From NCBI GenBank assembly GCA_902595145.1, contig CACJOU010000002.1:53745-117744 (forward strand): a stretch of 64,000 nt of DNA, written 5' to 3'. Shown one piece after another: positions 1 through 9,846 of the stretch (position 1 is the first letter of the stretch; the number at the start of each line of letters is the position of its first letter). The position numbers and the translations under genes are program-made. The notes under the pieces are model-generated. The model was given only the letters and a program-made list of their open reading frames with translations, did no database searches and was not told the origin of the DNA. Source of the DNA: an uncultured SAR116 cluster alpha proteobacterium. GTDB lineage: Bacteria; Pseudomonadota; Alphaproteobacteria; Puniceispirillales; Marisalimonadaceae.

Positions 1-262
1 CAATTGCAGGAATATTCAAAGAAGAAATATATTCAATTTCTTTATGAAGTTGATCTAATGAAAATCGATAAATTCCTGGCATGGAACTTATTTCTTCTTT
101 AACTTTTGATCCATAAGTAATAAAAATTGGGTAAATCAAATCATTAACTGAAATATTATTTTCACTTACAATTTTTCTAGAAAATTCTGACAAACGATTT
201 CTTCTCATTCTTACTCTTGGAAAGCTATTTATAGAGAATTGTCTATTAGACCGTTGTTTCAT
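1..262 (-). CDS. hemB: Delta-aminolevulinic acid dehydratase (porphobilinogen synthase), N-terminal part
   Basis: Reading the minus strand from the ATG at 262-260 gives 87 residues running off the left edge, so the gene is truncated by the window. The N-terminus contains an Arg-rich stretch (FPRVRMRRNR), then NDLIYPIFITYG and ISSMPGIYRFS, which match the conserved start of HemB. HemB condenses two 5-aminolevulinate molecules to porphobilinogen in cytosolic heme synthesis. The active-site lysines lie in the missing part. It is divergent from proS, and the 111-base gap at 263-373 must hold promoters for both, though I could not pick a convincing one. Identification rests on recognising the conserved N-terminal pattern. 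Confidence 0.85.
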   Translation of the reverse strand, partial: MKQRSNRQFSINSFPRVRMRRNRLSEFSRKIVSENNISVNDLIYPIFITYGSKVKEEISSMPGIYRFSLDQLHKEIEYISSLNIPAI

Positions 263-373
263 GTTGATGTCCCGTTAATAATTACATAAGTTATAATTTA
301 TACTGGTATAAACTATCAATCAAATTAGTTTTAATTTAATTTTAGATGAATGTCTTATTAGGAAATAAATATT

Positions 374-1693
374 ATGTTATTAACAAGATTTTTTCTTCCT
401 GTTTTAAAGGAAAATCCAAAAGAAGCTGAAATTATATCACATATTTATATGCTTAGAGCTGGAATGATACAACAATCAGCATCTGGAATTTATTCGTGGT
501 TACCTCTTGGTAAAATTGTATTAGAAAAAATTACAGAAATTTGTAGACAAGAAATGATAAAAGCTGGTGCTAATGAGATTTTAATGCCTACACTTCAATC
601 TGCTGAGATATGGAAAGAATCTGGAAGATACGAAGATTATGGTAAAGAAATGCTACGTATAAAGGACAGAAATAATAGAAATTTATTATATGGTCCAACC
701 AATGAAGAGTTAGTAACTGAAATATTTAGAACTCATGTGAACAGTTATAAAGAGTTACCATTAAATCTTTTTCATATTCAATGGAAATTCAGAGATGAAT
801 TAAGACCAAGATTTGGTGTTATGAGAGGAAGAGAATTTTTAATGAAAGATGCATACTCTTTTGATGTTGATTACAACTGTTCCATTAAATCGTACAATAT
901 CATGTTTATAGCTTATATGCAGTTATTTAAAAAAATGGGATTAAAAGCAATACCTATGAAAGCTGACACTGGTCCAATTGGAGGAGATTTAAGTCATGAA
1001 TTTATTATTATAGCTGATACTGGTGAAAGTGAAGTTTACGTAGAAGAACAATTATTAAATTTTGAAGGCTCATTAGCAAACATTAACTACAATGACGACC
1101 TTCAAAAAGAAGTAAATAAATTTACCTCTTTTTATGCTGCAACAGAAGAGAAGCATGATGAAAGTAATTTTAAAAATGATAAAAATACCTTAATTAAAAC
1201 TAGAGGTATTGAAGTAGGTCATATTTTCCATTTTGGACAAAAATATTCTTTGCCAATGAGAGCTACTATATCAGATAGAGTAGGTGAGAAAATTCCAGTT
1301 TTTATGGGCTCTTACGGTGTAGGGCTCTCTAGGTTAGTGGGTGCTGTAATTGAAGCAAATCATGATCAAAAAGGTATAATTTGGCCTAAAGAAATTACTC
1401 CTTGGGATTATAACATAATTAATTTAAAATGTGGTGATACTGATTGTGATAGAATTTGTTTAGACATGTACAATCAGATGAATCAAAATACATTAAAAGT
1501 ATTGTATGATGACACTGAAGAAAGGGCAGGCGCTAAACTAGCTAGAGCAGATTTAATTGGTTTACCTTATCAAATTATAATTGGGCCGAAAGGAATAAAA
1601 GATCAATTATATGATTTAAAGTGCAGAAAAAGTGGAGATATATCTAGATTATCGTACAATGAGCTATTAAATTTTGTTCAAACTAATAAATAA
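374..1693 (+). CDS. proS: Prolyl-tRNA synthetase, short form without editing domain
   Basis: Class II aminoacyl-tRNA synthetase that charges tRNA-Pro with proline in the cytosol. Visible motifs are GPTNEE (about residues 107-112), the motif 2 region FRDELRPRFG (139-148), GGDLSHEF, and motif 3 GSYGVGLSRL near residue 315, followed by an anticodon-binding domain. At 439 residues it lacks the roughly 180-residue editing insertion of the E. coli enzyme. This is the usual alphaproteobacterial form, so misacylated Ala-tRNA-Pro must be cleared in trans or tolerated. It starts the block proS-lolC-lolD-dnaE with a 5-base gap to lolC, the ancestral alphaproteobacterial order. Confidence 0.96.
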   Translation: MLLTRFFLPVLKENPKEAEIISHIYMLRAGMIQQSASGIYSWLPLGKIVLEKITEICRQEMIKAGANEILMPTLQSAEIWKESGRYEDYGKEMLRIKDRNNRNLLYGPTNEELVTEIFRTHVNSYKELPLNLFHIQWKFRDELRPRFGVMRGREFLMKDAYSFDVDYNCSIKSYNIMFIAYMQLFKKMGLKAIPMKADTGPIGGDLSHEFIIIADTGESEVYVEEQLLNFEGSLANINYNDDLQKEVNKFTSFYAATEEKHDESNFKNDKNTLIKTRGIEVGHIFHFGQKYSLPMRATISDRVGEKIPVFMGSYGVGLSRLVGAVIEANHDQKGIIWPKEITPWDYNIINLKCGDTDCDRICLDMYNQMNQNTLKVLYDDTEERAGAKLARADLIGLPYQIIIGPKGIKDQLYDLKCRKSGDISRLSYNELLNFVQTNK

Positions 1694-1698
1694 AGCAT

Positions 1699-2958
1699 AT
1701 GAGTAATTTTATTTTTAATGAAACTGAAAGAACTATAGCCATAAGGTATATTAAATCTAGGCGAGTTGAAGGTTTTATTTCAGTTTCAGCCTGGTTTTCT
1801 CTTATTGGCATAGTTTTAGGAGTAGCTACTTTAATAGTTGTTATGTCGGTTATGAATGGTTTTCGAACTGAATTAGTAAACAGAATATTAGGAATTAATG
1901 GTCATTTAATAGTTTATAAAAAGAACGGGTTATCTATTGAAAATTATCATAAAATAGTTAATCAAATTTCAAATACACAAAACATTATTGCTGTTACACC
2001 ATATTTGGAAGGACAAGCACTTGCTAAAACTAAGAATTCAGTCTCAGGAATAATTATCAGAGGTACCAAATGGTCAGATTTATCTGCTAAAAAATTACTT
2101 TGGGCTTCTCTTGATAACGCTACTATTGAAAATTTTAAAATTAAACAAAATGTAATTTTAGGATATAGACTTGCGCAAAGATTAAATTTAAGCGTAGGAG
2201 ATTATATATCGCTAATTTCCCCTAATGTTATGGAGACTGCCATTGGAGTATTGCCAATCAAACAAAACTTTATGGTTGGCGGTTTTTTTGATATTGGTAT
2301 GTATGAATATGACAATAATTTTATTTTCATACCATGGGAAAAAGCTGAAAAATTTCTTTCAACAAAACAAATTGCTCATGGAATTGAAATTTTTTTGCAA
2401 AATCCAAAAACAACTCAGAATATTCATTCAGATTTAAATACTAAATTAGATGAGAGTTTTACAATAATTGATTGGAAAAAAAGAAATTCATCTTTTATGA
2501 ACGCTCTTGATGTTGAAAAAAATGTAATGTTTGTAATTTTAACATTAATAATTATTGTAGCAACATTCAATATAATATCTTCTATGATAATGTTGGTTCA
2601 AACAAAAAAATCTGATATTGCTCTTATGAGAACAATGGGTGCTTCAAAATTTTTAATTATAAGAATTTTTATGTTAACAGGTTCTATTATTGGTATTTTA
2701 GGTACAATTATAGGAGCAATATTAGGCATAATTGTATCTATCAATATTGAAACTATCAGAAATTTTATATCAACTCTTTTTGAAAAAGAATTATTTTCTC
2801 CTCAGATTTACTTTTTATCTACATTACCTTCAAATATAAATTTTAATGAAGTTTTTGTTGTAATGGGTTTGTCTGTTTCCTTAACTCTGCTAGCCAGTAT
2901 GTTTCCTGCTTGGAAAGCCTCCAAAATATCTCCAGCAGAGGCATTAAGATATGAATAA
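1699..2958 (+). CDS. lolC: Lipoprotein-releasing ABC transporter permease LolC/LolE type
   Basis: Inner membrane permease of the LolCDE-type complex that extracts lipoproteins from the inner membrane and hands them to LolA for outer membrane delivery. The 419 residues contain one N-terminal transmembrane helix (about 25-50), a large periplasmic MacB-like domain, and three C-terminal helices forming an FtsX domain (about 275-405), ending in PAEALRYE as is typical. Only one permease gene is present, as in many alphaproteobacteria where a homodimer replaces LolC plus LolE. The 3' end overlaps lolD by 8 bases, indicating coupled translation. Confidence 0.94.
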   Translation: MSNFIFNETERTIAIRYIKSRRVEGFISVSAWFSLIGIVLGVATLIVVMSVMNGFRTELVNRILGINGHLIVYKKNGLSIENYHKIVNQISNTQNIIAVTPYLEGQALAKTKNSVSGIIIRGTKWSDLSAKKLLWASLDNATIENFKIKQNVILGYRLAQRLNLSVGDYISLISPNVMETAIGVLPIKQNFMVGGFFDIGMYEYDNNFIFIPWEKAEKFLSTKQIAHGIEIFLQNPKTTQNIHSDLNTKLDESFTIIDWKKRNSSFMNALDVEKNVMFVILTLIIIVATFNIISSMIMLVQTKKSDIALMRTMGASKFLIIRIFMLTGSIIGILGTIIGAILGIIVSINIETIRNFISTLFEKELFSPQIYFLSTLPSNINFNEVFVVMGLSVSLTLLASMFPAWKASKISPAEALRYE

Positions 2959-3646
2959 TTTATTAAGTAATAAAGATTTATTAATTTTAAAGAATATTTC
3001 TCATATTTATAATCAAGATTCACAAAAGATTAAAGTTCTAAATAATATAAATATTAAAGTTTTGAAAGGTGAAATGATTTCCTTAATTGGCCCTAGTGGA
3101 ACTGGAAAATCAACTTTATTGAATATAGCAGGCTTGCTTGAAAAACCAACATTTGGATCAATTAGTTTAAGTGGATATGATTGTACAAAATTAAGTGAAG
3201 ACAATAAAACTATTTTACGAGGTACTGAAATTGGGTTTATCTTTCAGTCACATCGTCTTTTCCAAGAATTTTCTGCTATTGAAAATGTAATGTTACCACA
3301 ATTAATCATGGGAAAATCCAAAATTGAGGCAGAAAAAAAATCTAAGGATTTATTATCTGCTCTTGGCTTAAAAAACAGACTTGAATTTAGACCTGCAAAG
3401 TTATCAGGTGGAGAAGCGCAAAGAGTTGCTATTGCAAGAGCATTGTCCAATTCGCCCAATTTAATATTAGCGGACGAACCTACAGGAAATTTGGATACTA
3501 TTAGTGCCAAAAACGTATTTGAAATTTTATACAAATTAGTTAAGTCATTAGATATAAGTTGTATTTTTGCTACCCATAATAACGATTTAGCAAAATTAAT
3601 GGACAGAAAAATAGTTTTAAAAAATGGTTCTGTTTCCAATGAATAA
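2951..3646 (+). CDS. lolD: Lipoprotein-releasing ABC transporter ATPase LolD
   Basis: Cytosolic ATPase that powers lipoprotein release by the LolC permease. It carries Walker A GPSGTGKST (residues 47-55), the ABC signature LSGGEAQR, Walker B LILADEP followed by TGNLD, and the switch histidine in FATHN. Length is 231 residues, normal for the LolD/MacB/FtsE branch. Adjacency to lolC, with an 8-base overlap, separates it from FtsE or MacB. The ATG at 2951 lies inside the last codons of lolC. It is followed 21 bases later by dnaE. Confidence 0.95.
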   Translation: MNNLLSNKDLLILKNISHIYNQDSQKIKVLNNINIKVLKGEMISLIGPSGTGKSTLLNIAGLLEKPTFGSISLSGYDCTKLSEDNKTILRGTEIGFIFQSHRLFQEFSAIENVMLPQLIMGKSKIEAEKKSKDLLSALGLKNRLEFRPAKLSGGEAQRVAIARALSNSPNLILADEPTGNLDTISAKNVFEILYKLVKSLDISCIFATHNNDLAKLMDRKIVLKNGSVSNE

Positions 3647-3667
3647 TTTTCAAATTAATTCTTTAAA

Positions 3668-6600
3668 ATGAAAAATTTATTTATACATCTAAGATTACAC
3701 TCAATTTTTTCACTCGCTGAAGGAATGTTATCCTTTGAATATTTATCAAAGTTTTGTATTGAAAACAATCAACCTGCAATTGCAATTACTGACACAAATA
3801 ATCTTTTTGGAGCTCTAGAATTTTCTTTAAAAATGATTTCTTGTGGCATCCAACCAATAATTGGAATTCAAGTAAATATTAGTCAAAATGGAAAAGACGA
3901 TAAAGATATAGGAGAGGTCGTTTTATTAGCTAAAAATGAAAAAGGTTATAAAAATTTATTAATTTTAACCAATGGTTTTTCGAGTAATGAAAATTATGAT
4001 AAGTTCATAAGTGGAATTGATTTAGAAAAGCACAAAGATGGTCTTTTGCTTCTAACTGGGGGTATTGAAAATGGTTTTTTGGCAAAACCTGCTTCTTTAA
4101 ACAATACAAAATTAGTTAGAGAACGTTTAAAATATTTAAAAAATATATTTAATGAAAATTTATATGTTGAACTCCAGAGACATGGTATTAAAACACAATT
4201 AGTTGCTGAAAAAATTTTGATAGATCTTGCATGTAAGTTTGATCTTCCTCTAGTAGCAACAAATGATTGTTTTTTTCAAAATGAAAAAAAATTTGAATCT
4301 CATCAAGTATTAACATGTATAGATAAGGGGCTAACAATCTCATCTGATAAAAGAAGAATTTTGACTAAACAACATTATCTAAAAGACCCTAAAAAAATGA
4401 TTTCCTTATTTAAAGATATTCCAGAAGCTATTGAAAATACTGTATCAATTGCAAAAAGATGTTCATTTTATTTAAAAACAAGAAACCCAATTTTACCAAA
4501 ATATCCTGGTTTACAAAATATTTCTGAAGCTGATCATCTTTCAAAAATATCTTATAAAGGTTTGTATGACAGACTTGACTTGTCAACAAATAAGCTTTCT
4601 GATGATGAAAGGAATAATTACAAAATTCGTCTTGAAAATGAACTCAAAATAATTAATGAGATGGGTTTTGCAGGTTATTTTTTAATTGTTTATGATTTTA
4701 TAAAATGGTCAAAAGAAAACAAAATACCAGTTGGTCCGGGTCGTGGATCCGGAGCGGGATCAATAGTTGCGTGGTCATTAAATATCACAGACCTTGATCC
4801 AATTAGATGGGGCTTGTTGTTTGAACGTTTTCTAAATCCAGAACGTATTTCTATGCCTGATTTTGATATAGATTTTTGTCAAGATAGGAGGGAAGAGGTA
4901 ATTGAATACGTTAGAAATAGATATGGTAAGGATAAAGTTGCTCAAATAATTACTTTTGGAAGTTTGCAGGCAAAGGCAGCTATTCGGGATGTTGGTAGAG
5001 TATTAGAAATGCCCTATGGTCAAGTGGATAAAATTGCAAAATTAATTCCTTTTATTCCATCTAAACCAATTACAATTCAAGAAGCTATTGACACTAATGA
5101 GATTCTTCAAAATGAAATATCTGATAATGAGCAAATACAAACTTTAATTGATACTGCTATTAATGTTGAAGGTTTAAATAGGCACGCATCAACACATGCA
5201 GCTGGTTTAGTAATCGGAGATAAACCACTACATGAATTACTTCCATTATACAAGTTTAGTGAAGATGAAATTCCAGCCACTCAATTTAACATGAAATTTA
5301 TTGAAAAAGCTGGGCTTGTTAAATTTGATTTTCTTGGTTTAAAAACTTTAACTGTACTCTCTAAAGCTGAGGCATTAATAAAAGTTAAAGATAAAAATTT
5401 TAATCTTAGTAAAATCCCATTAAATGATAAAAAAACATATGAAATGTTATCAACTGGTTCTACAACTGGTATTTTCCAGTTAGAATCTCCTGGTATGAAA
5501 GATGTTTTAATTGGCTTAAAACCAGACAGGTTTGAAGACATAATTGCTGTTGTTTCTTTATACAGACCAGGTCCGATGGAAAATATTCCAAGTTATATAA
5601 ACAGAAAACATGGAAAAGAAAATATAGTTTATATGCATTCTAGCCTAGAAACAATTTTAGAGGAAACCTATGGCATATTTATTTATCAAGAACAAGTTTT
5701 AAGAGCTGCACAAATACTAGCAAATTTTTCACTAGGTAAGGCAGATATTTTAAGAAGAGCTATGGGTAAAAAAGATAAAAATGAGATGTCCGAACAAAAG
5801 AAATCATTTTTAGATGGTACAAAAGAAAGAGGAATTAGTTCAGAAAAAGCAAATGAAATTTTTGATCAAATCGCCGCTTTCGCTGGATATGGTTTTAACA
5901 AATCACATGCAGCTGCTTATGCTTTGATTGCTTACCAAACTGCTTGGATAAAAACAAATTATATATATGAGTTTTTTGTTTCTATGATGACTTTAGAAAA
6001 TAATAATACTGATAAATTATCTTTATTTGTAGAGGACGCAAAAAAAATAGGATTAAAAATACTTCAACCATGTATAAATAAAAGTAGTTTTGAGTTTCAA
6101 ATTGAAGTTGTTTCGTCTAGTGAATTTAGAATAAGATACTCATTATCCTCTATAAAAAATGTTGGAACTGATGCTATTAAAAATATTGTACAAATCAGAG
6201 AAAAAGATGGTGAATTTAAAAACATTGACGATTTTTTAAACAGAGTGCCATACAGTTTGATAACAAAAAAATCAATTGAAAGCCTAATAAAATCTGGAGC
6301 TTTTGACAAAATTGAACCAAATAGAAATAAATTATTCAAATCTATTGATTTGATGTTGAATTATTCTCATTCAATAGAAAAAGAAAAAAAATCTTACCAA
6401 TCAAACCTTTTTAACAACAACGACTTTAACAAGTTACCAATTAATCTCCAAGAAGCTACAAAGTGGAGTTTTCAAGAGACTATAAATAATGAGTTTTCAT
6501 CTCTAGGATTATACTTGTCAGCTCATCCATTAGATAGTTATTCAAATATCTTATCAAAAATTAATGTTGTAAAAAGTATGGAAATTCTAAACGAACCTAA

Positions 6601-7093
6601 TAAATACGTTAAAAAGAATGTAAAGTTATGTGGTTTAATTTTCAATATTCAAAAAAGACAATCTACTAGAGGAAGATGGGTATCAATTCAGTTAAATGAT
6701 TTAAGTGGCTCGGTTGACATAAATATATATTCAGATGTTTTGATTAAGTATGAAGATTATTTGACAGAAAATAATCTTATCTTAATTGATGCTGAAATTA
6801 AAAATGAAAATAATCAAATTTATAGAATTGCTGCAAAAAGGATATATTCGTTAAATGATTATATCTCAAACAAAAAATATAATATCACTATATTTACAAA
6901 TAGTAATAAATATTTAGACAAACTTGTACCCTTATTAGGAGTTTTAGAAGTTGGGTATTCTGATATTTTAATTTCTTGTTCAAATAAAGAAAGACAGGTT
7001 GAAATTAAAATTAAAGAAAATATAAAATTGTCATCGAAATTCATTAATGATCTGTCAACAATAAGTGGAATTGATCATATTAGATTTTCATAA
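3668..7093 (+). CDS. dnaE: DNA polymerase III alpha subunit
   Basis: Replicative polymerase of the C family, 1141 residues against about 1160 in E. coli. The N-terminal PHP domain begins with FIHLRLHSIFSLAEG, and the palm carries the catalytic aspartate motif PDFDIDF (about residues 396-402) preceded by GPGRGSGAGS. Helix-hairpin-helix, OB-fold and C-terminal tau-binding regions follow in the usual order. It closes the proS-lolC-lolD-dnaE block. No SOS box is visible upstream, which suits the housekeeping polymerase rather than the inducible DnaE2 (ImuC). Confidence 0.97.
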   Translation: MKNLFIHLRLHSIFSLAEGMLSFEYLSKFCIENNQPAIAITDTNNLFGALEFSLKMISCGIQPIIGIQVNISQNGKDDKDIGEVVLLAKNEKGYKNLLILTNGFSSNENYDKFISGIDLEKHKDGLLLLTGGIENGFLAKPASLNNTKLVRERLKYLKNIFNENLYVELQRHGIKTQLVAEKILIDLACKFDLPLVATNDCFFQNEKKFESHQVLTCIDKGLTISSDKRRILTKQHYLKDPKKMISLFKDIPEAIENTVSIAKRCSFYLKTRNPILPKYPGLQNISEADHLSKISYKGLYDRLDLSTNKLSDDERNNYKIRLENELKIINEMGFAGYFLIVYDFIKWSKENKIPVGPGRGSGAGSIVAWSLNITDLDPIRWGLLFERFLNPERISMPDFDIDFCQDRREEVIEYVRNRYGKDKVAQIITFGSLQAKAAIRDVGRVLEMPYGQVDKIAKLIPFIPSKPITIQEAIDTNEILQNEISDNEQIQTLIDTAINVEGLNRHASTHAAGLVIGDKPLHELLPLYKFSEDEIPATQFNMKFIEKAGLVKFDFLGLKTLTVLSKAEALIKVKDKNFNLSKIPLNDKKTYEMLSTGSTTGIFQLESPGMKDVLIGLKPDRFEDIIAVVSLYRPGPMENIPSYINRKHGKENIVYMHSSLETILEETYGIFIYQEQVLRAAQILANFSLGKADILRRAMGKKDKNEMSEQKKSFLDGTKERGISSEKANEIFDQIAAFAGYGFNKSHAAAYALIAYQTAWIKTNYIYEFFVSMMTLENNNTDKLSLFVEDAKKIGLKILQPCINKSSFEFQIEVVSSSEFRIRYSLSSIKNVGTDAIKNIVQIREKDGEFKNIDDFLNRVPYSLITKKSIESLIKSGAFDKIEPNRNKLFKSIDLMLNYSHSIEKEKKSYQSNLFNNNDFNKLPINLQEATKWSFQETINNEFSSLGLYLSAHPLDSYSNILSKINVVKSMEILNEPNKYVKKNVKLCGLIFNIQKRQSTRGRWVSIQLNDLSGSVDINIYSDVLIKYEDYLTENNLILIDAEIKNENNQIYRIAAKRIYSLNDYISNKKYNITIFTNSNKYLDKLVPLLGVLEVGYSDILISCSNKERQVEIKIKENIKLSSKFINDLSTISGIDHIRFS

Positions 7094-7155
7094 TATTCTA
7101 TTGATTTAATAACTTGCAAAATTAATGAAAGTATTCTAATAGATAAAAATCTTGT

Positions 7156-7222
7156 GTAATGTTTGGTTTTATTACCATCCGGTGTTCGTAAACATTACTT
7201 AAACATTAACCGGTAAAAGGAA
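7156..7222 (+). promoter_or_regulatory. Candidate structured leader of rpsB (stem plus possible pseudoknot)
   Basis: The 134-base gap between dnaE and rpsB holds a perfect 9-bp stem: GTAATGTTT at 7156-7164 pairs with AAACATTAC at 7190-7198. CCGGT in the loop (7179-7183) can pair with ACCGG at 7209-7213, just before the AAGGAA ribosome binding site at 7217-7222, giving an H-type pseudoknot. A second copy of the right arm, AAACATTA at 7201-7208, could pair with the same left arm and exclude the pseudoknot. Such a switch would suit autoregulation by ribosomal protein S2. The pairings are seen in the sequence; the function is inference. A weak promoter-like pair TTGCAA 7114-7119 and TAATAG 7137-7142 lies upstream. 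Confidence 0.5.
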
Positions 7223-7227
7223 TTATC

Positions 7228-8109
7228 ATGTCACTACCTACTTTTACAATGCGTCAGTTACTAGAAGCTGGAGTCCATTTTGGTCATCATACCAGAAGAT
7301 GGAATCCAAAGATGGCACCATACATATTTGGAAAAAGAAATAACATTCATATCATTGATTTAGAAAAAACAGTTCCAATGTTACATGAAGCATTGGAAGC
7401 CGTACATTCTATCGCTAAAAATGGAGGTAAATTTCTCTTTGTTGGAACAAAACGTTCCGCTTCTGATTTGATTGCACAAGCAGCAACTAACTGCGGACAA
7501 TATTATGTTAATCACAGATGGTTAGGTGGCATGCTTACAAATTGGGAGACTGTGTCTAAATCTATAAAAAAACTTAAAGTTTTAGAAGAAAGAATATCTT
7601 CTGGTGAAATCAATAATTTAACCAAGAAAGAAAGACTTAATATAGAAAGACAAAAAGAAAAACTAGATTTAACCTTAGGTGGTATTAAAAATATTAATGG
7701 TCTTCCAGACGCCTTATTTATTATTGATACAAATAAAGAGGCAATTGCTGTTTTAGAGGCAAATAACTTAAATATACCAGTAATTGCTATATGTGATACA
7801 AATACCAATCCAACTGGGGTAGATTTTCCTATTCCTGGAAATGATGATGCATTAAGAGCAATCTCTTTATATTGTGATTTAATTGCGGCAGCAGTTCTAA
7901 AAGGATTAGAAAGTAATCTAGAGGACAGTGGTGTTGATATTGGTGAGTCACAAGATTTAACTGAAGAAAAAGTCATAGATAATACTCTGAATGAAAACAC
8001 TGCAGAAAAAAATGTTATAAGTGAAGATATTGTGGATAATGAAAGCATCAACAAAAATACTTCTGGTGAAGAAGTTATTATTGAAGAAAATTTAAACAAA
8101 AATGATTAA
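7228..8109 (+). CDS. rpsB: 30S ribosomal protein S2 with acidic C-terminal extension
   Basis: Small-subunit ribosomal protein S2, beginning [20 protein letters not shown], with the conserved RWLGGMLTN and [12 protein letters not shown] motifs. It binds late to the 30S body and is needed to hold S1. The core ends near residue 230; the last 60 or so residues form a low-complexity acidic tail rich in Glu, Asp and Asn that E. coli S2 lacks. The ribosome binding site AAGGAA lies at the usual distance from the ATG. It heads the rpsB-tsf-pyrH-frr order, and its leader appears structured. Confidence 0.97.
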   Translation: MSLPTFTMRQLLEAGVHFGHHTRRWNPKMAPYIFGKRNNIHIIDLEKTVPMLHEALEAVHSIAKNGGKFLFVGTKRSASDLIAQAATNCGQYYVNHRWLGGMLTNWETVSKSIKKLKVLEERISSGEINNLTKKERLNIERQKEKLDLTLGGIKNINGLPDALFIIDTNKEAIAVLEANNLNIPVIAICDTNTNPTGVDFPIPGNDDALRAISLYCDLIAAAVLKGLESNLEDSGVDIGESQDLTEEKVIDNTLNENTAEKNVISEDIVDNESINKNTSGEEVIIEENLNKND

Positions 8110-8168
8110 ATAACTTTATTCGCTTATGGATTTTGTACTTCATATAAAAAGTTTAGAAAGGAAAAACA

Positions 8169-9095
8169 ATGACTTTGTCAGCATCTATGGTTAAAGAATT
8201 AAGAGAAAAAAGTGGTGCAGGCATGATGGACTGTAAAAAAGCTTTAGTCGAAACTAATGGAAACATGGAAGATGCAATTGATTGGCTTAGAAAGCAAGGT
8301 TTGTCTGCCGTTGCAAAAAAATCTAGCAGAGTTGCAGCTGAGGGTTTGATAGGCATAAGTATAAATGGTGTTCAGGGCGCAATAGTTGAAATTAACTCTG
8401 AAACAGACTTTGTGGCAAGAAATGAATTATTCCAAAGTTTTGTAAAAAAATGCAGTGATTTAGTACTAACACATAAATCTGACATTGAAGCTTTAAAAGC
8501 TTTACCTTTTCCTGATACAGATAGATCTGTAGATCAAGAACTTAGTAATAACATTGCTACGATCGGTGAAAATATGAATATTAGGAGAGTTGAATATCTT
8601 GAGGTATCAGAAGGTGTTTTAGTTTCATATATTCATAATAAAATTACAGAGGATCTTGGAAAGTTAGGAGTAATTGTTGCTATTGAATCAAATGCTAAAC
8701 AAAGTCAATTGTTAGAAGTAGGAAAACAAATTGCTATGCATATAGCCGCCACTTCTCCTAAATCTTTAAATATTGAAGATCTTGATAGTGATTTAGTAAA
8801 TAGAGAGAGAGAAGTTTTAATTGATCAAGCAATGTCATCTGGAAAACCTAAAAAAATTGCAGAAAAAATGGTTCAAGGAAGATTACAAAAGTTTTTTCAA
8901 GAAGTTGTTTTAAACGAACAAACTTCAGTTATTGACGGTGAATCTAAAATAAAAGACATAATTAAAAATTTATCTAACGATTTAGGTACTGATGTACAAA
9001 TAAAGGACTTTAAAATACTAAAATTAGGCGAAGGAATAGAAGTGGCTGAGAATGATTTTGCAGCTGAAGTTGCTGCGACAGCTGGAATGAAGTAA
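8169..9095 (+). CDS. tsf: Elongation factor Ts
   Basis: Nucleotide exchange factor that recharges EF-Tu with GTP. The 308 residues begin with the UBA-like N-terminal domain ([19 protein letters not shown]), followed by the EF-Tu contact motif [10 protein letters not shown] near residue 80 and two core subdomains. Length is close to the family norm of about 300. A good ribosome binding site (GAAAGGAAA) precedes the ATG. It lies 59 bases after rpsB, the almost universal bacterial pairing, and 23 bases before pyrH. Confidence 0.97.
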   Translation: MTLSASMVKELREKSGAGMMDCKKALVETNGNMEDAIDWLRKQGLSAVAKKSSRVAAEGLIGISINGVQGAIVEINSETDFVARNELFQSFVKKCSDLVLTHKSDIEALKALPFPDTDRSVDQELSNNIATIGENMNIRRVEYLEVSEGVLVSYIHNKITEDLGKLGVIVAIESNAKQSQLLEVGKQIAMHIAATSPKSLNIEDLDSDLVNREREVLIDQAMSSGKPKKIAEKMVQGRLQKFFQEVVLNEQTSVIDGESKIKDIIKNLSNDLGTDVQIKDFKILKLGEGIEVAENDFAAEVAATAGMK

Positions 9096-9118
9096 TAAAA
9101 TTAATTTTAGGAATTATT

Positions 9119-9835
9119 TTGAATAAATTTAATTGGAAAAAAATTCTTCTTAAAATATCTGGTGAGTCCTTAATGGGTAATGATTCTTTTGGGATAAATC
9201 CATCAGTTGTAAAATCCTTTGCTAATCAAATTAACGAAGTTGTTAAATCAGGTGTACAGTTATGTATAGTTGTAGGTGGTGGTAATATATATAGAGGTGT
9301 ATCAAACACTCAAAACGGTATGGATAGAGCTACTGGAGATTATATGGGTATGCTTGCCACTGTTATGAACAGCCTGGCAATTCAAAATGCTATGGAGCAA
9401 ATTGGCATTCAAACAAGGGTTCAATCTGCATTACCAATTTCTGCAGTTTGTGAACAATACATAAGAAGAAGAGCAAAAAGACATATGGAAAAAGGGAGAG
9501 TGGTTATTTTTGCTGCTGGAACTGGTAATCCATATTTTACAACAGACACAGCAGCAGCTCTTAGAGCATCAGAAATGAGTTGTGATGCAATTATTAAAGC
9601 AACTCTTGTTGATGGTGTGTATTCTGCTGATCCAAAAAAAGATAAAAATGCAGTTAAATTTAAAAATCTTAATTATCTTGATGTATTAAGTAGAGATCTT
9701 AAAGTTATGGATGCTTCAGCTATATCTTTGGCTAGAGAAAACAAAATACCAATTGTAGTTTGTTCTATAAACAATGATAAAAATCTAACCAAAGTGATAA
9801 AAGGTGAAGGTTCCTTCACTATAATTTCAGATTAG
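9119..9835 (+). CDS. pyrH: UMP kinase
   Basis: Amino-acid-kinase-fold enzyme converting UMP to UDP with ATP in pyrimidine nucleotide synthesis. Motifs include [11 protein letters not shown] at the start, [27 protein letters not shown] and the [11 protein letters not shown] loop. At 238 residues it has the normal length. The start is TTG at 9119, preceded by TAGGAATTATT, and no ATG lies near the conserved N-terminus. It sits between tsf and frr, as in most proteobacteria, with an 11-base gap to frr. Confidence 0.97.
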   Translation: MNKFNWKKILLKISGESLMGNDSFGINPSVVKSFANQINEVVKSGVQLCIVVGGGNIYRGVSNTQNGMDRATGDYMGMLATVMNSLAIQNAMEQIGIQTRVQSALPISAVCEQYIRRRAKRHMEKGRVVIFAAGTGNPYFTTDTAAALRASEMSCDAIIKATLVDGVYSADPKKDKNAVKFKNLNYLDVLSRDLKVMDASAISLARENKIPIVVCSINNDKNLTKVIKGEGSFTIISD

Positions 9836-9846
9836 GAGGAATTTTT

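Noticed and set aside
263..373. Promoters in the hemB-proS divergent gap
   Set aside because: A TATAAA at 307-312 with upstream TG is present, but no acceptable -35 element at proper spacing was found.
7512..8099. Long open frame of 195 codons antisense to rpsB
   Set aside because: It mirrors the conserved S2 coding sequence, is Ser/Leu-rich without recognisable domains, and has no ribosome binding site support. It is a shadow frame.
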